DNA of 64,000 bases from Ferruginibacter sp. (GTDB lineage Bacteria > Bacteroidota > Bacteroidia > Chitinophagales > Chitinophagaceae), in assembly GCA_013141115.1 (NCBI GenBank), contig JABFRP010000002.1, forward strand, positions 124,001 through 188,000, in the 5' to 3' direction. Below, piece after piece: positions 1-5,900 of the stretch; within the stretch, counting starts at the first letter, position 1; every line of letters begins with the position of its first letter. Made by a program: the position numbers and the translations under genes. Below the pieces are notes generated by a model that saw only the letters and a program-made list of their open reading frames with translations, made no database searches and was not told the origin of the DNA.

Positions 1-996
1 ACTTATACTTGGGAGGTGGTAAACCCGATCAACAACTTTAATATCATACCATACATTGGAAAATACGTTAGTTGGCATAAGAAGTATAATGGATTAAAAG
101 GAAAACTTGATTGTGATTATTGGGTGTTAGATTATAATCTTACAAAAGGGAAAAGGCATTTTAAACAAACTGATTCGTTGCTGAAAGCTTTTGAATATTG
201 GGCAGGACCTTACCCTTTTTATGAGGACAGTTATAAAGTGGTGGAAGCTCCTATGGACGGCATGGAACATCAAAGTGCACTGGCATACGGCAATGGGTTT
301 CAAAACGGCTTAAAAGGAAAAGACCTTATTTCAGGAAGCGGTTGGGGGCTTAAATTCGACTTCATCCTTGTGCATGAAAGTGGTCACGAATGGTTTGGGA
401 ACAGCATTACTTCCAGTAACTATGGAGATGGCTGGATACATGAAGGCTTTACAAAATACCTGGAAACACTATACACATCATATCAATTCGGTACTGAAGC
501 GGGTAATGACTACGCAATCGGAACATGGAAAAGAATAAAAAACGATGAACCAATTTTAGGCTCAAATACTTCGGATAAATATTATAAAGCAAGTGCGATG
601 CTTCACATGATAAGGCAAGGTATTGGAGATTCATTATTTAGAGGACTGTTGATAGGGTTAAATAAAGAGTTCTATCATCAGACAGTTAATACAAATGAAA
701 TACTAAATTTTTTCAATCGCTATACGAAAAAAGATTTTACGAAAATATTTGACCAATACTTAAAAACAATTCAAATACCCACACTTAGCTACTCTTTTCA
801 AGATAGTATATTCAAGTATCGTTGGGAAAACTGCATAAAATATTTTTCGATGCCTGTAAGAATAACCTTTGATAAAAAAAACTACCAATTCATTTTTCCG
901 TCTACAAAATGGCAAACTTCTAAAGTTTCAACAACCAGTTCAAAAGGCTTTCATGTTGACAGAAACTTCTATATTACCGTTAGCGAAAACAAATAA
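1..996 (+). CDS. M1 family zinc metallopeptidase (5' end cut by window)
   Basis: This is the C-terminal part of a gluzincin aminopeptidase of the M1 family. The frame is open back to base 1 (it reads TYTWEVVNPIN at the edge), so the true start lies outside the window and the GTG at 16 is not a start. The zinc motif HESGHEW is followed 18 residues later by the third ligand in the segment IHEGFTKYLE. A GMEHQSALAYG segment sits where M1 enzymes have their exopeptidase motif. Known members trim N-terminal residues from peptides, and Bacteroidota versions are usually periplasmic or outer-membrane lipoproteins; no signal is visible because the N-terminus is missing. The C-terminal 100 residues are the poorly conserved tail. 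Confidence 0.9.
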   Translation, partial: TYTWEVVNPINNFNIIPYIGKYVSWHKKYNGLKGKLDCDYWVLDYNLTKGKRHFKQTDSLLKAFEYWAGPYPFYEDSYKVVEAPMDGMEHQSALAYGNGFQNGLKGKDLISGSGWGLKFDFILVHESGHEWFGNSITSSNYGDGWIHEGFTKYLETLYTSYQFGTEAGNDYAIGTWKRIKNDEPILGSNTSDKYYKASAMLHMIRQGIGDSLFRGLLIGLNKEFYHQTVNTNEILNFFNRYTKKDFTKIFDQYLKTIQIPTLSYSFQDSIFKYRWENCIKYFSMPVRITFDKKNYQFIFPSTKWQTSKVSTTSSKGFHVDRNFYITVSENK

Positions 997-1026
997 TCAA
1001 TAAACGAACGCACAACAAAAGTATTT

Positions 1027-1091
1027 CAGTCCCAGCGGGGTTTTCACACAATTCCTTTTAAAACTGTAACTATAAAACTCCAACGGGACAG
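1027..1091. repeat. Inverted pair of a GC-rich dispersed word
   Basis: CAGTCCCAGCGGGGTTTT (1027-1044) is matched in inverted orientation by AAAACTCCAACGGGACAG near 1074-1091, with about 30 bases between. It fills the gap between the peptidase and the GNAT gene and resembles the other inverted-pair repeats in this window. Confidence 0.5.
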
Positions 1092-1130
1092 ATTTTTCCA
1101 GTTTCTTATTTTTACTTTTAAATAACCGCC

Positions 1131-1529
1131 ATGCCAATCATTTACAAAACAGATATTGTTCCCTCTGCCCAACAAGTAATTGCGTTGTATGATAAAGCCG
1201 GGTTACCCCGGCCCACCAACGATGCAGAGCGGATTGAGAAAATGTACGCCAATTCAAACCTTATTGTAACCGCATGGGATAATGACCAACTGATTGGTGT
1301 AAGCCGCTGCATTACCGATTGGGTGTGGAGTTGTTACCTGGCTGACCTTGCTGTAGACCCCGGCTATCAAAAAAGCGGTATGGGCAAACAATTAATTGAG
1401 CTCACCAAAGAAAAACTGGGTGAGCAATCGATGATATTATTATTATCGGTACCTGATGCCATGCAATATTACCCCAAGGTTGGTTTTACAAAAGACGACA
1501 GGGCTTTTATTATGCCAAGGGAAAAATAA
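1131..1529 (+). CDS. GNAT family N-acetyltransferase
   Basis: This 132-residue protein is a single GNAT domain, which transfers an acetyl group from acetyl-CoA to an amine. The acetyl-CoA pyrophosphate loop (motif A) is visible as DLAVDPGYQKSGMGKQLI around residues 75-92, after the strand ending VWSCYLA. The C-terminal YYPKVGFTKDDRAF segment is the usual GNAT ending, where a Tyr often acts as general acid. The substrate cannot be told from sequence. The gene stands alone behind a repeat. The ATG at 1131 gives a normal-length N-terminus. Confidence 0.85.
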   Translation: MPIIYKTDIVPSAQQVIALYDKAGLPRPTNDAERIEKMYANSNLIVTAWDNDQLIGVSRCITDWVWSCYLADLAVDPGYQKSGMGKQLIELTKEKLGEQSMILLLSVPDAMQYYPKVGFTKDDRAFIMPREK

Positions 1530-1542
1530 AATTCATTTATAA

Positions 1543-1671
1543 AAAAAGATACCCTGGATGAATTATGCTAAAATGGCTGATGAAGATATAATGGCCATCT
1601 TTACTTACCTGAAAAGTACAAAGCCGGTTAATAATACCTTAAGCATGCCTTTAAAGCCAGGAAAAATGTAA
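1543..1671 (+). pseudogene. Remnant of a c-type cytochrome C-terminus
   Basis: The frame encodes KKIPWMNYAKMADEDI and then MAIFTYLKSTKPVNN, ending in LKPGKM and a stop. This matches the last helix of diheme or monoheme c-type cytochromes (PW-x-N-Y-x-x-M-x-D-E-D-x-x-AI-x-x-YL-K). No CXXCH heme site exists upstream and the frame is closed by a stop at 1540, so only the tail survives. It is too short to fold as a cytochrome and is best read as a decayed gene fragment. Confidence 0.6.
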
Positions 1672-1765
1672 AATACTGTACTATAAAACACATCAGTGAA
1701 CCGGGCATTTTATAATTAAGTCATTTTTATAGTGATTTTGATTTCAGTAATTGCCTTCAATTCTT

Positions 1766-1773
1766 TACTTTTG
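1766..1773 (+). promoter_or_regulatory. -7 element of the tRNA promoter
   Basis: TACTTTTG fits the Bacteroidota -7 consensus TAnnTTTG and lies 30 bases before the tRNA. Possible -33 TTG elements occur at 1738-1740 and 1751-1753, but neither has ideal spacing. Confidence 0.45.
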
Positions 1774-1802
1774 CACCCCGCTGTAAATAGCAAAATGAGG
1801 AT

Positions 1803-1876
1803 GTCGGGGTAGCTCAGCTGGTTAGAGCATCGGATTCATAACCCGAAGGTCGGCAGTTCAAGTCTGCTCCCCGATA
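1803..1876 (+). tRNA. tRNA-Met (CAT anticodon)
   Basis: The sequence folds as a full cloverleaf. The acceptor stem is GTCGGGG/CCCCGAT with a G-U first pair, the D arm is GCTC/GAGC, the anticodon loop is TTCATAA, and the T loop is TTCAAGT in a GGCAG/CTGCT stem. The D stem has C11-G24, unlike bacterial initiators, so elongator Met is favoured. A tRNA-Ile with a lysidine-modified CAT anticodon cannot be excluded. The anticodon stem ends in an A31-C39 mismatch. CCA is not encoded. Confidence 0.9.
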
Positions 1877-1877
1877 C

Positions 1878-1904
1878 AAAAAGCCCTTTAATAAGGGCTT
1901 TTTT
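1878..1904 (+). terminator. Intrinsic terminator after tRNA-Met
   Basis: AAAAAGCCCTT pairs with AAGGGCTTTTT around a four-base loop and is followed by T-rich sequence. It also faces the end of the minus-strand E1 gene, so it can work in both directions. Confidence 0.75.
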
Positions 1905-1911
1905 AGTTTTT

Positions 1912-3999
1912 TTAATTATCCAGCAATTGTCCAATTCTTGCCGAAACTTTATCTGCATTGGGCAACATTGCCTTTTCCAGGGCAATATTCATCGGCACAG
2001 CAGGTAAATTGAGGGCACCCAGTACTTCCACCGGGGCATCCAGAAATTTAAAGCAAGCTTTACTTATTCTGCCTGCCAATGCTTCAGCAAAGGAATTATT
2101 TTGCTGTTCTTCAGTTACTATCAGGCATTTGCCGTGTTTTTTTACCGTAGCAAAAATAAGTGCTTCATCCAACGGAAATAAAGTTCTTAAGTCAATCACT
2201 TCTACTTTGCCGGCAAAGTTTTTTGCAGCGGCTTTGGCCCAATATACTCCCATGCCATAAGTAATTATGCAACAGCTCTCTCCATTTGCTACAAAATTAT
2301 CAGCCGCCGCCAACACCCTATTTGCTTTGCCCAATGGAATAATATAGTCTGCCGATGGTTCAATAGTTTTAGCTTCTTCGGTGTCCGGCACTTTACTCCA
2401 ATATAAACCTTTATGTTCCAGCATTACCACCGGATTAGGATCGAGAAATGCAGCCTTCATCAATCCCTTCATATCTGCGGCGTTAGAAGGATACACAATT
2501 TTAATGCCTTTAATAGAAAGTAAAGTGGTTTCAATACTGCCACTATGATAAGGCCCGCCGCCGCCATAAGCGCCAATGGGTACACGTATTAAAGTTTGTA
2601 CCGGAAATTTGCCGCAGCTTAAATAACAGCTCTTACTTATTTCTGTCACCAGCTGGTTTAATCCCGGATAAATATAATCGGCAAACTGTACTTCTACAAT
2701 TGGTTTTAAGCCTACCGCACTCATGCCCACGGTGCTGCCAATAATATAAGCTTCCTGTATGGCGGTATTAAAAACACGATGATCGCCAAACTGCTCTGCC
2801 AATGTTGCCGCTTCTCTAAAAACACCGCCCAGCCTTCGGCCTACATCTTGTCCGTATAAAATAGCTTCGGGATATGCCTCCATAATTTCTCTTATGGCAA
2901 ACAATCCTGCATCTACCATTAATATTTTTTCTTTGTTTAGTGGAGAACGGTCGCCTTTTTCTTCGGTAACCGGTGTGGGAGCAAAAACAAAATCGCTTAC
3001 GGTTGATGAGTCTGGTTCCGGCGCTGCAATAGCTGCACTAAAATCGTTGGTAACCGCAGCTTTAGTGTCATTTTCTATTTGCATTAATTCATCTTCCGTA
3101 ACACCAAGTTCTGCTAATTTTTTCCTCAGTTTTGGTCCGGGATCGTCAATAGCATGCCTGGCTAAATCTTCTTCCGTCCGGTAAAATTCTTTACGTACAC
3201 CACTGGTATGGTGCCCGAGTAAAGGCACTTTTGCATGCACTAAAAACGGGTGCCGTTCTCTACGTACTTCCTCCACCACATTTTTCATTACTTCATAACT
3301 CTGTAAAAAATCGCTGCCGTCAATACTTATCCTGCTGATGCCTTTTAACCCCTTTACCATTTCGCTGGCATTGGTGGTTCGGGCCTCATCTGCTGTTACG
3401 CTAATACCCCAGTTATTATCCTGTACCAGGTAAATAATGGGTAACTGATGTAATGCTGCAAACTGAAACGCTTCGCTTACTTCGCCTTCGGTTACGGATG
3501 CATCGCCGAGAGAGCAAATGGTAACTGGGGATTGGGAATTTGGAATTTGGTCGTTCGAATTGTTACCCTGATGATTTATGGAAGCGTTTGCCAGTTCCAG
3601 GTATTTTATGCCTTGCGCAATACCGGTGGTGGGTATGGCCTGCATACCGGTTGCGCTGCTTTGATGAATAATATTGGGTTTATCATCGCCACGGTAATTG
3701 GGGTGCGAATAATATTCTCTACCCCCGGTAAAAATATCATTGCCTTTTGCCAGCAACTGCAGCATTAATTGGTAAGGTGTAAAACCCAAGCCCAGCAACA
3801 TACTTTCATCCCGGTAATAAGGGCTTACATAATCGCAGGGTAATAATTGAAAAGCAGCAGCTAATTGTATGGCTTCATGCCCTCTTGATGTAGAGTGAAC
3901 GTATTTACAAGTTTGCCGGTTGGCTTCGTAAATATCTGCCATGGCTTTGGCAGTACACATTAAGCGATAAGCTTTTAATAAAATATCGGTTGCAATCAT
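1912..3999 (-). CDS. Fused alpha/beta E1 of a 2-oxoacid (branched-chain type) dehydrogenase
   Basis: This 695-residue protein joins the E1-alpha and E1-beta subunits of a thiamine-diphosphate 2-oxoacid dehydrogenase, which decarboxylates a 2-oxo acid and reductively acylates the E2 lipoyl domain. The alpha half (about 1-320) has the ThDP motif GDASVTEGE followed by the DNNWGIS segment, and the phospho-loop-like HHTSGVRKEF region. The beta half starts near residue 345 and carries GQDVGRRLGGVFR and PIGAYGGGGPYHSGS. Bacteroidota often encode this as one fused chain, and branched-chain substrates are the usual assignment. Residues about 139-155 are an Asn/Gln/Ser-rich insert encoded by a dispersed word (3527-3550). 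The ATG at 3999 lies only a few bases after a -7 element, so the message is probably leaderless. Confidence 0.87.
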   Translation of the reverse strand: MIATDILLKAYRLMCTAKAMADIYEANRQTCKYVHSTSRGHEAIQLAAAFQLLPCDYVSPYYRDESMLLGLGFTPYQLMLQLLAKGNDIFTGGREYYSHPNYRGDDKPNIIHQSSATGMQAIPTTGIAQGIKYLELANASINHQGNNSNDQIPNSQSPVTICSLGDASVTEGEVSEAFQFAALHQLPIIYLVQDNNWGISVTADEARTTNASEMVKGLKGISRISIDGSDFLQSYEVMKNVVEEVRRERHPFLVHAKVPLLGHHTSGVRKEFYRTEEDLARHAIDDPGPKLRKKLAELGVTEDELMQIENDTKAAVTNDFSAAIAAPEPDSSTVSDFVFAPTPVTEEKGDRSPLNKEKILMVDAGLFAIREIMEAYPEAILYGQDVGRRLGGVFREAATLAEQFGDHRVFNTAIQEAYIIGSTVGMSAVGLKPIVEVQFADYIYPGLNQLVTEISKSCYLSCGKFPVQTLIRVPIGAYGGGGPYHSGSIETTLLSIKGIKIVYPSNAADMKGLMKAAFLDPNPVVMLEHKGLYWSKVPDTEEAKTIEPSADYIIPLGKANRVLAAADNFVANGESCCIITYGMGVYWAKAAAKNFAGKVEVIDLRTLFPLDEALIFATVKKHGKCLIVTEEQQNNSFAEALAGRISKACFKFLDAPVEVLGALNLPAVPMNIALEKAMLPNADKVSARIGQLLDN
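3527..3550. repeat. Word-type repeat inside the E1 gene
   Basis: GGGGATTGGGAATTTGGAAT continuing TTGG is a near-tandem run of a TTGGGA/TTGGAA word, of the same style as the intergenic palindrome arms. In frame on the minus strand it encodes QIPNSQSP, between a KYLELA helix and the ThDP-binding VTICSLGDAS segment. Confidence 0.5.
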
Positions 4000-4003
4000 T
4001 GGT

Positions 4004-4011
4004 CAAATGTA
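4004..4011 (-). promoter_or_regulatory. -7 element for the E1 gene
   Basis: On the minus strand this reads TACATTTG, an exact TAnnTTTG match that ends five bases before the ATG. Transcription would start at or next to the initiation codon. The -33 region falls in the palindrome at 4020-4085 and no TTG is seen at good spacing. Confidence 0.45.
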
Positions 4012-4019
4012 AAATTTGT

Positions 4020-4085
4020 CCCGCAGATTTCGCTGATAACGCTGATTTAAAAATCCTTCTCTGCGGAATTTGCGAAATCTGCGGG
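4020..4085. repeat. CCCGCAGATTTCGC palindromic element, copy 1
   Basis: The outer arms CCCGCAGATTTCGC and GCGAAATCTGCGGG are perfect inverted repeats around a 38-base middle. A second copy with the same outer arms (except one base) lies at 14468-14534. It sits directly upstream of the E1 promoter. Confidence 0.75.
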
Positions 4086-4106
4086 CATCTATTTATTGGC
4101 AAAAAA

Positions 4107-4129
4107 AAATCGCAATACAATTGCGATTT
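4107..4129 (-). terminator. Terminator of the FAH-family gene
   Basis: AAATCGCAAT and ATTGCGATTT form a perfect 10-bp stem with an ACA loop, followed on the minus strand by a run of T. It lies 23 bases past the stop of the FAH-family hydrolase. Confidence 0.75.
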
Positions 4130-4151
4130 AAAATATAGTTGTTGTAAGAAA

Positions 4152-4763
4152 TTATTTTACTTCTACAGTAAGTAAATTATCTTTTTCTAAAAATGCTTCT
4201 AATATATCGCCTACCACACACTCGCCTACTCCGGCTGGTGTACCTGTAAAAATCAGATCGCCAATGTTTAAAGAAAAATAGTTGGAGATATTAGCGATCA
4301 AAGCATCGATACTAAAGATCATATTACCAGAATTGCCGGTTTGCACCAGTTCTTTATTCTTATAAAAAGTAAAGCCGATATTTTTACGGTTCATGGCCGG
4401 GGTAACATCAATAAATTTTCCTACTGCAGCAGAATTATCAAATGCTTTTGCTTTTTCCCATGGCAGGCCTTTCTTTTTTAATTCATCCTGTATATCACGG
4501 GCTGTAAAATCTATACCCACTGTAATACCATTATAGTAATTGGAAGCGTGGCGTTCCTGTATGTATTTACCGTTTTTGCAAACACGCAATACCAGTTCAC
4601 ATTCGTAATGTAATTCGTTACTGAACTCGGGATAGTAAAAAGGCGTATGGCTTTGCAGCAATGCACTTTTCGGCTTCATAAATATTACCGGTTCGTCGGG
4701 TATGTCGTTGCCAAGTTCTTTGGCGTGGTCCGCATAATTGCGGCCTACACAAATTATCTTCAT
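4152..4763 (-). CDS. Fumarylacetoacetate hydrolase family protein
   Basis: This 203-residue protein is a single FAH catalytic domain of the short YcgM/FAHD1 kind. The metal-binding acidic cluster shows as HYECELVLRV near residue 50-60, and the C-terminal family signature as FTGTPAGVGECVVGDIL. The N-terminal KIICVGRNYADHAKE matches acylpyruvase/oxaloacetate decarboxylase-type members, which cleave C-C bonds of 2-oxo or 2,4-dioxo acids with Mg2+. The exact substrate is unknown. Related enzymes act in meta-cleavage pathways and a kynurenine cluster lies 10 kb away, but a link is only a guess. It probably follows pth, 95 bases upstream. Confidence 0.85.
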   Translation of the reverse strand: MKIICVGRNYADHAKELGNDIPDEPVIFMKPKSALLQSHTPFYYPEFSNELHYECELVLRVCKNGKYIQERHASNYYNGITVGIDFTARDIQDELKKKGLPWEKAKAFDNSAAVGKFIDVTPAMNRKNIGFTFYKNKELVQTGNSGNMIFSIDALIANISNYFSLNIGDLIFTGTPAGVGECVVGDILEAFLEKDNLLTVEVK

Positions 4764-4858
4764 TTAGTGCTTTTTTAAAGGGCTTGGTTTCAACAGCGAA
4801 TATAGGTAAATAGGATATAAAAAACAACAATGTGAATGTATAGACGCCTTTTTGCTGA

Positions 4859-5437
4859 TTATAATCCAAAAGAAAGATTATTAAATGCACTCATTGTGTG
4901 ATCTATTCCCGATGCAATAAAACTTTCTATAATATCAATACTTTTTTCTATTTTATGTAACACCACAGGCTCTTCTGCTTTCAGCCATTTACCCAATACA
5001 AAATCGGCCTGCATTCCTTTAGGATAATTGTTACCTACACCAAACCGCAATTTGGGATACACATCTGTACCTAAAGTTTGCTGTATATCTTTTAAGCCAT
5101 TATGCCCGCCTGCACTGCCGCCGGGGCGTAAACGTATTTTATCCAAAGGCAATGCCACATCATCCACAATTGTAAGTGTGTTTTCTATAGCTACCTTTTC
5201 TTTATCCATCCAGTATTTAAATGCCTTGCCGCTCAGGTTCATAAAAGTAGTGGGGCAAATACATACTATTGTTTTGCCTTTCCATTTTACAGTAGCTACA
5301 TAAGCTAAGCGACCTACTTCAAATGTGCCGCCATGTTTTTTTGCAAAAGCATTTACCACATCAAAACCAATGTTGTGACGGGTGTTAGCGTATTCGCTGC
5401 CGATATTACCAAGGCCTACGAGTAAAAACTTTGACAT
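4859..5437 (-). CDS. pth: Peptidyl-tRNA hydrolase
   Basis: This 192-residue enzyme releases peptides from peptidyl-tRNAs that drop off the ribosome. Known active-site residues are all visible: N11 and H21 in GLGNIGSEYANTRHNIGFD, N68 in FMNLSG, D94 in IVDDVALPLDKIRLR, and N114 in GGHNGL. Length is typical. The start ATG lies immediately beside a GTGAG-type repeat arm at 5442-5470, so its upstream control region is repeat sequence. Confidence 0.96.
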   Translation of the reverse strand: MSKFLLVGLGNIGSEYANTRHNIGFDVVNAFAKKHGGTFEVGRLAYVATVKWKGKTIVCICPTTFMNLSGKAFKYWMDKEKVAIENTLTIVDDVALPLDKIRLRPGGSAGGHNGLKDIQQTLGTDVYPKLRFGVGNNYPKGMQADFVLGKWLKAEEPVVLHKIEKSIDIIESFIASGIDHTMSAFNNLSFGL

Positions 5438-5441
5438 GTTT

Positions 5442-5470
5442 GGTGAATGGTGAGTGGTGAGACGTGAGTT
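5442..5470. repeat. GTGAG-word repeat, left arm beside the S23 gene
   Basis: GGTGAATGGTGAGTGGTGAG followed by ACGTGAGT is a near-tandem run of GTGAGTG words. It lies between pth and the four-helix-bundle gene, touches the stop of the latter, and is inverted relative to the arm at 5870-5897. Confidence 0.65.
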
Positions 5471-5823
5471 TAGTACACAATCATTTTACTAAGCATTTGA
5501 AAAGTTTTGACAAGCAAAATACCAATTTCTGTTAACTCATCCTTTTTCAAATATTCTAAATCTACAGCAAGGTCAAATATAGTATCAACTTCTATCAAAG
5601 AGCCTCTGGATATTTCGTAAAACCTTCTTCTTTCAATGGCTGATTTTCTTGAGCTTCCTTCTGCGATATTAAGTTGAATGGAAAGAGCTGCTCTTCTTAA
5701 TTGTTGTGTCATATTAAATCGTTCATCCGGAGGAAGTAATCTTGAAACTTTATAACAAGCCAGAACCAAGTTTTTCCCTGTAATAAAAACGTCTAATTTG
5801 GTATGTGCTAATTGTAAAAACAT
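5470..5823 (-). CDS. Four helix bundle protein (23S rRNA intervening-sequence family)
   Basis: This 117-residue protein belongs to the S23/IVP four-helix-bundle family. The markers are the helical length, the AHTKLDVFITGKNLVLACYK start, RRAALSIQLNIAEGSSR in the second helix, and ERRRFYEISRGSLIEVDT in the third. Members are encoded in intervening sequences of 23S rRNA genes, as stand-alone genes, and as accessory (Avd) proteins of diversity-generating retroelements; their function is poorly known. Here it stands alone between pth and ftsK with inverted GTGAG arms on both sides, which suggests a mobile cassette. No reverse transcriptase is nearby. Confidence 0.88.
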   Translation of the reverse strand: MFLQLAHTKLDVFITGKNLVLACYKVSRLLPPDERFNMTQQLRRAALSIQLNIAEGSSRKSAIERRRFYEISRGSLIEVDTIFDLAVDLEYLKKDELTEIGILLVKTFQMLSKMIVY

Positions 5824-5869
5824 AAACTTTATATTTAGCCTTTATTTATAAGAAAGGTTGTGAGGTCAA

Positions 5870-5897
5870 ACTCACGTCTCACGTCTCACCCCTCACG
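5870..5897. repeat. GTGAG-word repeat, right arm beside the S23 gene
   Basis: CTCACGTCTCACGTCTCACC followed by CCTCACG is the inverse of the arm at 5442-5470. It ends three bases before the ftsK stop codon. The two arms enclose the four-helix-bundle gene. Confidence 0.65.
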
Positions 5898-5900
5898 AAT

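Noticed and set aside
3905..4175. Short frames on both strands across the CCCGCAGATTTCGC palindrome
   Set aside because: They consist of repeat sequence and the start region of the E1 gene, with no protein-like features.
5442..5897. A CRISPR array or diversity-generating retroelement around the GTGAG words and S23 gene
   Set aside because: The words are imperfect and in inverted pairs without spacers, and there is no Cas gene, reverse transcriptase or template/variable repeat pair in the window.
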